Counted from the stretch's first letter, positions 34,603-44,548 are shown. The stretch: 64,000 nucleotides of DNA from Flavobacteriales bacterium (GCA_020635875.1 JACJYY010000002.1:186001-250000); one strand, 5' to 3'. The notes: a model not told the origin generated them from the sequence alone. Numbers and translations are program-made.

Positions 34603-35018
34603 TGGAAAAAGTTTTAATTGACACAGATGTTTTATTAGATTTTTTCTTTGACAGAAAACCATTTTCAGATAATGCTGGGCAAGTACTACAACTTTGCAAA
34701 GAAGAAACAATCAAAGGATATACTACACCAGTAATAATAGCAAACACCTATTACTTATTACGAAAGACGGCGAAACATGAGATTGTAATTGACAAACTAA
34801 ATCAATTGTTAGGTATTATAGATATTACTGAAATGAATCGAAATGTGGTTATTAGTGCTCTGAACTCAGATTTTAAAGACTTTGAAGATGCACTACAAAA
34901 CTTTTCTGCCATTGAAAAAGAAGATATTGACGTAATTCTAACCAGAAACACCAAAGATTTCAAAAAAAGTGAACTAGCCGTTATGACACCTGAAACTTAC
35001 ATCAAAAGTAAGTTGTAG
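34602..35018 (+). CDS. VapC-like PIN-domain toxin
   Basis: A 138-aa PIN nuclease. The first acidic residue is in VLIDTDVLLDFFFDRKPF (D8), the second E/D group in D-F-K-D-F-E-D-A-L-Q near 88-95, and the last in TRNTKDF near 118. This order is that of PIN RNases that cut tRNA or rRNA. It directly follows its antitoxin. The pair may stabilise the islet or serve in phage defence. Confidence 0.85.
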   Translation: MEKVLIDTDVLLDFFFDRKPFSDNAGQVLQLCKEETIKGYTTPVIIANTYYLLRKTAKHEIVIDKLNQLLGIIDITEMNRNVVISALNSDFKDFEDALQNFSAIEKEDIDVILTRNTKDFKKSELAVMTPETYIKSKL

Positions 35019-35095
35019 TTCTTTTCAGTAATGGAAAAAAGAAATGGAATACACTTATATTTGTCAAAAGCCAACAAATTCAATTTTCAAATCCC

Positions 35096-35650
35096 ATGAA
35101 AAACATTGATCAACAAAGTTTAGAAAAAGCATTTCACTTATTTGAATCGGGAGACATCGATAAAATTGAAGTAGGGACAACCGAAGGCCTACAAAAAATC
35201 CACTTGTATCTATTTAATCAATTATATGATTTTGCAGGAGAAATACGTACACTAAACATATCAAACGGTGGGTTTCGGTTTGCCAATTCCTTGTATTTAA
35301 AGGAAATTCTAGTAAAAATAGAGGAAATACCAGAAAACACTTTTGAACAAATCATTGCCAAATATGTAGAAATGAATATTGCTCATCCTTTTCTGGAAGG
35401 AAATGGCAGAACTATGCGCATCTGGTTGGATATGATTTTGAAAAAAAAATTAAAAAAAGTAGTAAACTGGCAGTTTGTTGATAAAACACTTTACTTACAA
35501 GCCATGGAAAGAAGTCCTATTAATGATTTAGAAATAAGAACACTTCTTTCTGAAAACTTAACAGAAGAAATTGATAATAGAGAAATTATCTTTAAAGGTA
35601 TCGAACAGTCCTATTATTATGAGGGATATAAAAAAGAGGATGACGAATAA
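35096..35650 (+). CDS. Fic family adenylyltransferase, class III (C-terminal inhibitory motif)
   Basis: A 184-aa minimal Fic protein. The catalytic motif is H97-PFLEGNGRTMR-108. At the C-terminus S172-Y-Y-Y-E176-G177 fits [ST]xxxE[GN], the C-terminal inhibitory helix that defines class III Fic proteins such as Neisseria NmFic, which are of similar length and controlled by oligomer state. So no separate antitoxin is expected, and none is adjacent. Likely targets in that class are type II topoisomerase or similar; here unknown. TATATTTG at 35056-35063 is its -7 element. Confidence 0.88.
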   Translation: MKNIDQQSLEKAFHLFESGDIDKIEVGTTEGLQKIHLYLFNQLYDFAGEIRTLNISNGGFRFANSLYLKEILVKIEEIPENTFEQIIAKYVEMNIAHPFLEGNGRTMRIWLDMILKKKLKKVVNWQFVDKTLYLQAMERSPINDLEIRTLLSENLTEEIDNREIIFKGIEQSYYYEGYKKEDDE

Positions 35651-35732
35651 TAAACGAACTATGACCCAAGAAAAAACTGACGTTAATCCGACAAAATAGA
35701 CTATTATATTTGTGTTTCAAACATCCCGAGCA

Positions 35733-36767
35733 ATGACAAAAATACTTTCCAGCACCTCTTTTTTAAAAGAAGCTGTCGATTTACTTCGATTAGCCAAACA
35801 ACAAGTTGTTAAACAGATAAATTCAACAATGACTTATACTTACTTTGAGTTAGGTCGGCTTATTGTTGAAGAACAACAAAAAGGAGAGGACAGAGCAGAA
35901 TACGGTAAGAGTTTATTGAAAAATCTATCAGAAACTCTGACTAATGAATTTGGCAAAGGTTTTTCTGTCGATAATTTGGAAAACATGAGACGGTTTTATC
36001 TTACCTATAAAAATTCCGAAACACTGTCTAGGAAATCTGAATACCCAATTTCCGAAACACCGTCTAGGATATTTAGATTAAGCTGGTCACACTATCTCAA
36101 ATTAATGCGAATTGATGATGAATATGAACGAAAATTTTATGAAATTGAATCTGAAAAGAACAGCTGGAGTGTTCGAGAACTCAATCGACAATATGATTCT
36201 GCTCTTTACGCAAGATTAGCTTTAAGTCGGGATAAAAATCACATCAAAAAGCTATCCAATGAAGGTCTAATCCCACAGAAACCCATTGATATTATTAAAG
36301 ACCCATATATATTAGAATTTATCGGGTTATCTGAAAGTTCTACTTATTCAGAAAACGAATTAGAACAAGGTATTATCAATAAATTGGAACACTTTTTATT
36401 AGAATTAGGAACTGGTTTTACATTTGCAGCACGACAAAAACGCATTTCATTTGATGATAAACACTTTTATATCGATTTAGTTTTTTATAACAGGCTACTC
36501 CAATGCTTTGTATTAATAGACCTCAAAATAGGAGAACTTAAACACCAAGATCTTGGGCAAATGCAAATGTATGTTAACTATTATGACAGAGAAGTTAAAC
36601 TTAAAAATGAAAATAAAACTATTGGAATTGTACTCTGTCAAAATAAAAGTGAAGCTGTAGTCAAATACACATTGCCCGAAAACAACGAACAAATATTTGC
36701 TAGCAAGTACCAAACAATACTCCCGAGCAAAGAAGATTTAGCACAACTAATTAACGAGATTAACTAG
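35733..36767 (+). CDS. DUF1016 (YhcG-type) PDDEXK nuclease-domain protein
   Basis: A 344-aa protein. The N-terminal DUF1016 region (about 10-150) contains TYFELGRLIVEEQQKGEDRAEYG and FSVDNLENMRRFY. The C-terminal PDDEXK domain (about 190-340) has F-Y-I-D-L-V-F-Y-N and FVLIDLKIGELKHQDLGQM, holding the D...D-x-K catalytic set. Members occur near restriction systems and toxin genes. TATATTTG at 35705-35712 is the -7 element, so ATG 35733 is used rather than the GTG inside it. It ends 8 bases before uvrA. Confidence 0.88.
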   Translation: MTKILSSTSFLKEAVDLLRLAKQQVVKQINSTMTYTYFELGRLIVEEQQKGEDRAEYGKSLLKNLSETLTNEFGKGFSVDNLENMRRFYLTYKNSETLSRKSEYPISETPSRIFRLSWSHYLKLMRIDDEYERKFYEIESEKNSWSVRELNRQYDSALYARLALSRDKNHIKKLSNEGLIPQKPIDIIKDPYILEFIGLSESSTYSENELEQGIINKLEHFLLELGTGFTFAARQKRISFDDKHFYIDLVFYNRLLQCFVLIDLKIGELKHQDLGQMQMYVNYYDREVKLKNENKTIGIVLCQNKSEAVVKYTLPENNEQIFASKYQTILPSKEDLAQLINEIN

Positions 36768-36775
36768 TTACAACT

Positions 36776-39562
36776 ATGAACAACGACATCTCTACTCTAG
36801 ACCCTAAGAAAAACATCATCATCAAAGGTGCAAAAATGCACAACCTAAAAGATGTTGATGTAGCTATACCCCGTAACGAATTAGTAGTTATTACAGGGCT
36901 GTCGGGTTCAGGAAAATCGAGTTTAGCTTTTGATACTTTATACGCAGAAGGTCAACGTCGTTATGTTGAAAGTTTATCTTCTTATGCCCGTCAATTCATG
37001 GGTAAATTGGATAAACCTAAAGTAGATTACATTAAAGGAATTTCTCCAGCTGTAGCGATTGAACAAAAAGTCAATACGACCAATGCAAGATCCACAGTCG
37101 GAACTACTACTGAGATTTACGATTACCTCAAATTGTTGTTTGCCAGAGTCGGACGCACCTACTCCCCTGTTTCAGGAAATGAGGTAAAAAAACATACCGT
37201 AACGGATGTTATTGATGACATCAAAAAACAAGAAGAAAAAAGCCGTTGGTTATTGTTAGCTCCCATTCATATTGAAGAAGGACGAACTTTATCCGAAAAA
37301 CTAAATATCCTTTTGCAACAAGGGTATGCACGTTTGTGGTATAAGAGCGATATGATCCGTATTGATGAATGGAACAATGACACTGAAAATGCGACTGAAG
37401 TCGAATTGATTGTTGACCGTATCGTTGTACAAGATTCGGAAGAGTTTTACAACCGATTGGGAGATGCTGTACAAACCGCATTTTATGAAGGAAAAGGTGT
37501 TTGCTCCCTGCAAGAAGTACAAGGGGAAGGTTATTTTGAATACAGTTCAACGTTTGAAATGGACGGCATTACCTTCTTAGAACCTACCCTTCATTTATTT
37601 AGTTTTAATAATCCTTATGGGGCTTGCCCTACGTGTGAAGGATATGGCAATATGATAGGACTAGACGAAGACAAGGTAATCCCCAACACCTCATTATCCG
37701 TTTATGAAAATGCCATATTCGCCTGGCGTGGAGAGTCCATGAGTTGGTACAGAGATCAATTGGTCAATACTGCTTATAAGTTTGACTTCCCGATTCATAA
37801 ACCTTACTTTGAATTAACAGATGAGCAGAAAAACTTAGTCTGGGAAGGTAACGAATACTTCACTGGACTGAATGATTTCTTTCAAGAGTTAGAAGAAAAA
37901 AATTACAAGATCCAGAACCGTGTGATGTTATCACGCTACCGTGGAAAAACCAAGTGTACCACATGTAACGGCACACGCTTACGAAAAGAAGCTTCTTATG
38001 TGAAAATTGGCGGTAAAACTATTAGTGAATTGGTGTTGATGCCCATCAAAGATTTAGCAGTATTCTTCAAGAAATTAGAATTAAATGAGCATGATCAGGC
38101 TGTAGCCAAAAGACTTTTAGTCGAAATCAATAATCGTTTACACTTTTTGAGCGAAGTAGGATTAGATTATTTGACCTTGAACAGAAATTCGTCTACGTTA
38201 TCAGGAGGAGAATCTCAACGCATCAATTTAGCCACATCACTGGGCAGCAGTTTAGTGGGCTCCATGTACATATTGGATGAACCTAGTATAGGTTTGCACC
38301 CCAAAGATTCGGAGCGATTGATTAAAGTACTAGAGTCTTTGCGTGATTTGGGGAACACCGTAATTGTTGTTGAACACGACGAAGACATCATGAAAGCCGC
38401 AGACACTATCATAGATATTGGTCCAGAAGCCGGTTCATTAGGAGGAAAATTAGTGGCTCAAGGAGATTTTAAGACCATCTTAAAATCCGATTCGTTAACG
38501 GCACAATACCTCAACAAAAAACTAGAGATAAAAGTGCCTGCACAACGAAGAAAAGTCAAAAACAAAATTGAAATCATTGGTGCTCGTGAACATAACCTGA
38601 AAAATATCAATGTTACTTTTCCTTTGGACATGTTGACTGTCGTTACTGGATTATCGGGATCAGGCAAAAGCACTTTGGTCAAATCCATACTCTATCCTGC
38701 TTTACAAAAAGAAATCGGAGATATCAGTCCAAAGGCAGGGCAGTTTACTGAATTAAAAGGCAGCTACAAACACATCAAACATATCGAATACGTGGATCAA
38801 AACCCTATTGGACGGAACTCGCGATCCAATCCTGTCACATACATCAAAGCCTATGATGACATTAGGGAATTATTTACACAACAAAAGTTATCCAAAGCCC
38901 GCAATTACCAGCCCAAACATTTTTCGTTCAATGTTGATGGAGGGCGTTGCGATACTTGCAAAGGAGAAGGCGAAGTAACTATCGAGATGCAATTTATGGC
39001 AGACGTGCATTTAGAGTGTGACGTGTGCCACGGCAAACGTTTTAAGAATGAAATTCTTGATGTCCAATACGAAGGCAAAAACATCGATGACGTTTTGAAA
39101 ATGACGGTTGATGAAGCCGTAGACTTTTTTGAAAAACACCAATTAACTAAAATCTATACCAAATTAAAACCATTAAAAGATGTTGGCCTAGGTTATGTAC
39201 AATTAGGACAATCCTCTTCTACCCTTTCGGGTGGTGAAGCACAACGCATCAAATTAGCCTCGTTTTTAGTGAAAGGCACGACTAAAGACAAAGCCTTATT
39301 TATTTTTGACGAACCGACGACAGGACTACATTTTCATGACATAAAAAAACTACTAACCTCTTTTGAAGCATTAATTGAAAAAGGTCACTCCATTATTGTC
39401 ATCGAACACAACTTAGATTTAATCAAGTGTGCGGATTATATTATTGACCTGGGCCCTGAAGGAGGGGCAAACGGAGGTTATATATTAGCAGAAGGAACGC
39501 CAGAAGAAATCTGTAAAAACAAAAATTCTGTTACTGGATTGTATTTAAAAGATAAGATTTAA
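36776..39562 (+). CDS. uvrA: Excinuclease ABC subunit A
   Basis: A 928-aa nucleotide-excision-repair ATPase that finds bulky DNA lesions and loads UvrB. It has two ABC modules with Walker A GLSGSGKSSLAF (about 42) and GLSGSGKSTLVK (about 625), and signatures LSGGESQRINLA and LSGGEAQRIKLA. Zinc-binding cysteine pairs are CPTC, CTTC, CDTC and CDVC. YAEGQRRYVESLSSYARQF is typical. It may share a transcript with the DUF1016 gene 8 bases upstream, though it is a housekeeping gene. Confidence 0.97.
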   Translation: MNNDISTLDPKKNIIIKGAKMHNLKDVDVAIPRNELVVITGLSGSGKSSLAFDTLYAEGQRRYVESLSSYARQFMGKLDKPKVDYIKGISPAVAIEQKVNTTNARSTVGTTTEIYDYLKLLFARVGRTYSPVSGNEVKKHTVTDVIDDIKKQEEKSRWLLLAPIHIEEGRTLSEKLNILLQQGYARLWYKSDMIRIDEWNNDTENATEVELIVDRIVVQDSEEFYNRLGDAVQTAFYEGKGVCSLQEVQGEGYFEYSSTFEMDGITFLEPTLHLFSFNNPYGACPTCEGYGNMIGLDEDKVIPNTSLSVYENAIFAWRGESMSWYRDQLVNTAYKFDFPIHKPYFELTDEQKNLVWEGNEYFTGLNDFFQELEEKNYKIQNRVMLSRYRGKTKCTTCNGTRLRKEASYVKIGGKTISELVLMPIKDLAVFFKKLELNEHDQAVAKRLLVEINNRLHFLSEVGLDYLTLNRNSSTLSGGESQRINLATSLGSSLVGSMYILDEPSIGLHPKDSERLIKVLESLRDLGNTVIVVEHDEDIMKAADTIIDIGPEAGSLGGKLVAQGDFKTILKSDSLTAQYLNKKLEIKVPAQRRKVKNKIEIIGAREHNLKNINVTFPLDMLTVVTGLSGSGKSTLVKSILYPALQKEIGDISPKAGQFTELKGSYKHIKHIEYVDQNPIGRNSRSNPVTYIKAYDDIRELFTQQKLSKARNYQPKHFSFNVDGGRCDTCKGEGEVTIEMQFMADVHLECDVCHGKRFKNEILDVQYEGKNIDDVLKMTVDEAVDFFEKHQLTKIYTKLKPLKDVGLGYVQLGQSSSTLSGGEAQRIKLASFLVKGTTKDKALFIFDEPTTGLHFHDIKKLLTSFEALIEKGHSIIVIEHNLDLIKCADYIIDLGPEGGANGGYILAEGTPEEICKNKNSVTGLYLKDKI

Positions 39563-39609
39563 CATATTTTTAACTAGATTTGTTCTTTCAAATAAAAACA
39601 GATTTTATA

Positions 39610-39834
39610 ATGGCAAATAGAATAGGAAATATTGTTATTGGTTTAGTACTTTTTATTGGTTGTAGCTGGGGTGCAAATTATGTTACCCATGGTTTTATAG
39701 AAGACTTTATTGCCAACCCTAGCATTGATATCCCGTCTCATGTAACAAGCAGAAATTCTTTAATCTTTCTTACCATATTAACTGTATTTGGAATCTCTGG
39801 ATTATTACAATTTTTTCGTAACTTGGTGAAATAA
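39610..39834 (+). CDS. Small two-span membrane protein, function unknown
   Basis: A 74-aa protein with two hydrophobic segments (about 6-22 and 50-68) and a short loop. It follows uvrA by 47 bases and ends 7 bases before the cotH-like gene. No family is recognised. ATG 39610 is preferred over an earlier in-frame TTG, since it gives a compact hydrophobic start. Confidence 0.55.
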   Translation: MANRIGNIVIGLVLFIGCSWGANYVTHGFIEDFIANPSIDIPSHVTSRNSLIFLTILTVFGISGLLQFFRNLVK

Positions 39835-39841
39835 TACAAAA

Positions 39842-41921
39842 ATGAAATACTTCTACTTAGTTTTACTTCTCATCGTGTGTACGATGAGTTCTAGTCAAGA
39901 ATTCACAGACAGCAACTTACCTATTATCCTTATTGATACAGATATTGACGCAGAAACAGGAAAGCCTGCTGTCATTCAAGACGAAATACGTGTATTCGGA
40001 ACAGTAAATACGTGTATTCGGAACAGTAACTATCCTACAACGCCCTGAAGGTCGAACTTACGTATCAGATAAACACATCGAAAGTTTTATTAATCACACA
40101 GGTAAGATAAGTATTGAAACGAGAGGTTCTACTTCACAGATGCTACCTAAGAAACCTTTAGGTTTTACCACACTTAACCCAGACAACACAAACGATAACG
40201 AAAGTTTATTAGGACTCCCAAAAGAAAATGATTGGATATTAAATTCCTTTGCTTTTGACCCTTCATTTATTAGAGATTACATTTCTTATGAATTAGCTCG
40301 TAAAATGGGAAATTATGCTTCTAGGGGCGAATTTTGTGAATTAGTACTTAATGGTGAATACCAAGGGTTATATTTATTACAAGAAAAACTAAAAGTTGAT
40401 GGAGATCGAGTGAACATAAAAAAACTAGACCCAACGGATCAATCGGAACCAGAAATAACGGGTGGGTATATTATAAAATGTGACAAAAACACAGGTGGAG
40501 ATTCAGTAGCATGGAGTGATTTTACCAATACTGGAGTTGACGCCAATTATATCCATGATAATCCAAATCCAACAGAAATCACCTCTACCCAAAGTGATTA
40601 CATTAGAGGCGTATTTATTTCTCTAAATACTGCAGCAAGACAGAGCAATGCCAATATTAAAACAGGGTATCCCTCTGTTATTGACATACCCTCTTTTGTA
40701 GATTTTATCTTATTAAATGAATTCGCCTCTAATGTGGACGCTTATCAATTTAGCACTTATTTTCATAAGGATCGTAACGGCAAATTACGTGCAGGGCCAA
40801 TTTGGGATTTTAACTTAACCTATGGAATGGATGCCTTTTCAAATAGAAGCAGAAGTAGTGTTTGGCAATTTACTAATGGAGATAATGAAGGCTCTCCTTT
40901 TTGGAAAAATTTATTTGAAAACCCTGAATTCAATTGTTACTTGGCCAAGCGTTGGTCTGAATTAAGTCAAAACGGAGAAATACTTCATACTGGAACAATT
41001 CATAATAGAATTGATGAATTATCTGAAATGCTATCTGAAGCTGCCGAACGAAACAACAATAAATGGGAAGGACAAAGGAGTCTATACTTGTACGAAGAAG
41101 TTAGCCATAGTAAAGGAGTAGATGATGTAAAATCCTTTATGGACAGGCGTACAAATTGGTTAAATGAACAACTGGTTGTTTCAGGTAATTGTGAATTTCC
41201 GACATTGCCTAATCTGGTTATTTCTAAAATCCATTACAACCCAATTGACACCATAGATTATTTAGGAGAAGATTTAGAATATATAGAAATCACAAATAAC
41301 AGTGATAAAGAAGTAGATGTAACGGGTTATTATTTTAGAGAATTGGGATTCACTTACTCATTCCCGAATGACACAAAATTAGCATCTGACCAAAAAATAA
41401 TTTTGGCCAGTAACACTGAGGCTTACTCAAGCCATTATGGTTTTGCTCCGTTTGGCGAATTTGGCAGAGGACTTTCCAACAAAAGTGAAAAACTAGAATT
41501 GGTTGATGCTTTTGGCAACGTAGTAGACTTTGTAGAATATCAGGATTCAGGTTTATGGCCAATAGATGCTGACGGCACTGGTTCTCATTTAGAACTAATA
41601 GATTTAAACACGGATAACAATATTGGAAGCAACTGGAAAGCTACAAAGAATTCTTTAAGCGCTGCTAATTACAACTACGCATCAGAAAATAAATTAGTAG
41701 TCTTCCCTAACCCTGCACATGAATATGTATACATTTCGAGTAGTAACAAAACTGTAAAACAATACGAATTATATGATTGGTCTGGGAGACTTATTCTTAA
41801 AAGTGATGTACACTCAAACAACTTTAAAGTTAACACCACTGCTATATCAGCCAACACATATATACTAAAGATTAAATTTAATGACGGCACAACTGATCAT
41901 TCAAAATTAATCGTACAATAA
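39842..41921 (+). pseudogene. CotH kinase-family secreted protein, frameshifted by a 22-bp tandem duplication
   Basis: Two reading frames make one gene. The first (39842-40048) has a signal peptide (MKYFYLVLLLIVCTMSSSQ) and the start of the mature protein. The second (to 41921) has a CotH-type kinase region (GEYQGLYLLQEKLKVDGDRV, DFNLTYG), a lamin-tail-like domain (SKIHYNPIDT.., WPIDADGTGSHLELIDL) and a type A T9SS sorting domain (FPNPAHEYVYI to LIVQ). A 22-bp tandem repeat at 39985-40028 shifts the frame by +1. Removing one copy restores a single open frame of about 685 codons. It may be a recent inactivation or a reversible switch. Confidence 0.85.
39985..40028 (+). repeat. 22-bp perfect tandem duplication inside the cotH-like gene
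   Basis: Two adjacent identical copies of a 22-base unit beginning aatacgtgtattcgg, at 39985-40006 and 40007-40028. Because 22 is not a multiple of three, the second copy shifts the reading frame. Confidence 0.95.
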
Positions 41922-41938
41922 ATTTAGGCTATTCTGTA

Positions 41939-42433
41939 ATGGAAGATTTTTTGAATAAATTACCTCTTTTGGCTAAAGACAAACAAGAGGAAAACAAAAA
42001 GTATTTAGCTAAGCTCAACAAAAAACCTCCAAAAAAATTAGACGCCATCATGCAAGAGTTACATGATGAGGAGTTCCGTCGCACGGATTGTCTGGAATGC
42101 GCCAATTGTTGTAAAACAACAGGCCCTTTATTTACGAGTACAGATATTGATCGCATCTCCAAAACCTTCAAAATGAAACGAGATGCTTTTATTGCTCAAT
42201 ACCTCAGAATTGACGAAGACAACGATTACGTGCTTCAAGGTGTTCCTTGTACATTTTTGAACGAAAACAACACTTGTTTTATCTACGATATTAGACCCAA
42301 AGCTTGTAGAGAATTTCCACATACCGACAGAAAGAACTTTCAAAAGATTAATTCCATAACTTTGAACAATATTCCGGTGTGTCCGGCAGTGTATAATATT
42401 ATGGAAACCCTAAAAGCAAAAGTCCCTTTATAA
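41939..42433 (+). CDS. YkgJ family cysteine-cluster protein
   Basis: A 164-aa protein with the CxxxCxxC-type cluster: CLECANCCKTTGPLF at about 48-62, then CTFL, NNTCFIYDIRPKACREFPH and a late VCPAVY. These cysteines define the YkgJ/CxxCxxCC family and probably bind zinc or an iron-sulfur cluster. The function is not established. It is cotranscribed with the following small gene (2-base gap) and apbE. Confidence 0.88.
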   Translation: MEDFLNKLPLLAKDKQEENKKYLAKLNKKPPKKLDAIMQELHDEEFRRTDCLECANCCKTTGPLFTSTDIDRISKTFKMKRDAFIAQYLRIDEDNDYVLQGVPCTFLNENNTCFIYDIRPKACREFPHTDRKNFQKINSITLNNIPVCPAVYNIMETLKAKVPL

Positions 42434-42435
42434 AT

Positions 42436-42798
42436 ATGTCAATTCTTACAGAACAAGAACTTCATAATCTCGCGATGAACTATGTCGGTAAAGATTTAGT
42501 TGAAAAAGGATTTGAGTTTTTGGCTATTAAAAGCGAATTAAAAAGTAACCCTCAATTTGTATGTGTAGACACCAACAATGTGAGATATTTTGTAGTCGTT
42601 AGAGCCATCATCTATCCTGCTAATCCCTTAAATTACGATACCTCGTGGATGGAAACCTTTAAAAAACACGCCGAAAAACACCACGCCAAAATACTCTATG
42701 CTGGAGTTGCCATTGCCAATGCCAAGGACATCACTCTACCTGTTTCTAAAGACGACGATTACATTCTTAATTATGAAGGCACAGTTGAAGTATTATAA
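42436..42798 (+). CDS. Small cytosolic protein upstream of apbE
   Basis: A 120-aa protein. From memory, its orthologs in flavobacteria are often labelled Na+-translocating NADH-quinone reductase subunit F, but it has no ferredoxin cysteines and no FAD/NADH domain, so that name looks transferred by error. The visible pattern is a short alpha/beta domain (VGKDLVEKGFEFLAIKSELKSN). The gene overlaps the start of apbE by 26 bases, suggesting coupling and a role near flavin transfer. Confidence 0.65.
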   Translation: MSILTEQELHNLAMNYVGKDLVEKGFEFLAIKSELKSNPQFVCVDTNNVRYFVVVRAIIYPANPLNYDTSWMETFKKHAEKHHAKILYAGVAIANAKDITLPVSKDDDYILNYEGTVEVL

Positions 42799-43774
42799 CC
42801 TATTTCTTGTTTTACTAATTGTCACGTCTTGCAGTAAGACACCAAAGGAGCAAGTGTATTGGGGACAGACTCAAGGAACTACCTATTCCATTAAAGTCAT
42901 TTCCGAAAAAGAAGAAAATTTGCAAGAATCTATTGATTCATTATTGGTTGATTTTGATTTCATCTTTTCCAATTACAATCCTAAATCTTTGATTACCAAA
43001 GTCAATCAACCGATTGATTCTATACAGGTCAATGCACAGTTCTTAGAAGTATTTGAAACTTCTCAAGAAATCTACAAACGCTCCAACCATTTGTTTGACC
43101 CTACTGTCGGAGCGCTGGTAAAAACTTGGGGCTTTGGAAATTCGGTCAAAACGGACATCCACCCAGCAACTATTGACAGTTTATTGCAACTGACTGGGCT
43201 CGACAAAATCAGCATCTCTGAATCTTATCTTTTAACCAAAAGCAACCCAAATAGCTACATCGACTTTAATGCCATTGCACAGGGGTATTCTGTTGATATT
43301 GTACATCGTTTTTTGAAAGAAAAAGGATACGACAATTACCTCATCGAAATAGGTGGAGAAATTTATGCATCGGGACAAAATATTCTAAAAAACAAACCTT
43401 GGGTGGTTGCTATTGATGACCCTCGTTCTTCTGTTGAAAATCGAGAATTAATTGAAACTTTACCTCTAACAGACAAAGGTTTAGCCACTTCAGGAAATTA
43501 CAGAAAGTTCAGTGTTGATGAAAAAACTGGAGAAAAATACGTTCATACCATTAATCCTATTACGGGTTACCCCAAAAAATCAAATATACTGAGTACAACC
43601 GTACTTGCATCAACTGCTATGAAAGCCGATGGATGGGCAACAGCCTTTATGTTGATGGACTTAGAAGAAACCAAAAAATTAGTTGAATCGGATACTGATC
43701 TAGAAGTATTTATTCTTTATCTGGATGACAACAATGAGATGCAACACTTTGCATCTAAAGGATTTAAAGAATAG
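42773..43774 (+). CDS. apbE: FAD:protein FMN transferase lipoprotein
   Basis: A 333-aa enzyme attaching FMN covalently to Thr of Na+-NQR and related flavoproteins in the periplasm. The lipoprotein signal ends LIVTSC (Cys near residue 20). Family features include GTTYSIK, FDPTVGALVKTWGFG, DFNAIAQGYSVD, the IEIGGEIYASG block and T-S-G-N-Y at the FAD site; ATTVLA..AMKADGWATAFM ends the core. ATG 42773 is chosen, as the upstream codons lie within the preceding gene. Confidence 0.95.
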   Translation: MKAQLKYYNLFLVLLIVTSCSKTPKEQVYWGQTQGTTYSIKVISEKEENLQESIDSLLVDFDFIFSNYNPKSLITKVNQPIDSIQVNAQFLEVFETSQEIYKRSNHLFDPTVGALVKTWGFGNSVKTDIHPATIDSLLQLTGLDKISISESYLLTKSNPNSYIDFNAIAQGYSVDIVHRFLKEKGYDNYLIEIGGEIYASGQNILKNKPWVVAIDDPRSSVENRELIETLPLTDKGLATSGNYRKFSVDEKTGEKYVHTINPITGYPKKSNILSTTVLASTAMKADGWATAFMLMDLEETKKLVESDTDLEVFILYLDDNNEMQHFASKGFKE

Positions 43775-43775
43775 A

Positions 43776-44501
43776 CTAGAGTTTTCTCTTCGTAGTAAAA
43801 GTCCCTTTTTGTGTGTCGTTTTCCCAATTCCCTTTGATTACATCTTCGTTTTTTCTGTACTTGATCGTCTCTCCTGTAAACTTCCATTTGTCGACTACGG
43901 TCCCTAAGATAGTTCCTCCTTCTACATATAAATTACCATACATGGAATTAACGGATGTAACACCCTCTTGCTTTACTAATCCTCCAACCAATGAACCTTT
44001 AGTTAAAAAGTTAAATGTTCCCTTTTCGTCCCCTTCATAAGTACCTACAAAACAACGTACTAATTCGGTAGACGTTTCTTTAAAAATGAACGTCTCAATA
44101 GGAGTGGATATATCTTCGAGAAATAAATCCGAAATAGAGGGATTTTTACCATTGGATTGTACACTAAAACTAAAGAAGTTTCTACCGCTTTCAAAGTTCA
44201 GTTTAGTGATATACGTATTACCATCTACCTTCTCTATTTCAGTCGTCTTAAAACGATATTCTTTGTCGTCAATCACTAATAAAGCACTTGTAATGGTGTC
44301 TTTATGCTTTAATTTTATCTCTAAATATCCCGTACTTCCTACTAAAATCCCCTTATACACACCTGTACTTCGCTCGTCATTTATTTTTTCAGCGACTGGA
44401 TTGGCCAACAAAGAAGGCTCTGGTATTATCGGAATCACTTCATCCTTAGAGCAAGAAATTAAAAGAATTAATAACGTAAAAAAGTAGATAACCTTTTTCA
44501 T
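43776..44501 (-). CDS. Lipoprotein of unknown function
   Basis: A 241-aa protein. The lipoprotein signal MKKVIYFFTLLILLISCSKDE has its lipid Cys at residue 17. The remainder is mostly beta-strand with repeated G-T-F/W-K patterns (GTFNFLTKG, KGNWENDTQKGTFT), a lipocalin-like look with no named family. It is convergent with apbE across 1 base and lies downstream of the GHMP kinase gene in the same direction. Confidence 0.6.
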   Translation of the reverse strand: MKKVIYFFTLLILLISCSKDEVIPIIPEPSLLANPVAEKINDERSTGVYKGILVGSTGYLEIKLKHKDTITSALLVIDDKEYRFKTTEIEKVDGNTYITKLNFESGRNFFSFSVQSNGKNPSISDLFLEDISTPIETFIFKETSTELVRCFVGTYEGDEKGTFNFLTKGSLVGGLVKQEGVTSVNSMYGNLYVEGGTILGTVVDKWKFTGETIKYRKNEDVIKGNWENDTQKGTFTTKRKL

Positions 44502-44548
44502 ATAAAAATTAGATGGGTAATTAATTGCTACAAATCTATAAAAAGTCA

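Noticed and set aside
37221..37550. Minus-strand 109-codon frame inside uvrA
   Set aside because: Fully inside a conserved coding gene; composition follows uvrA codons, no start context.
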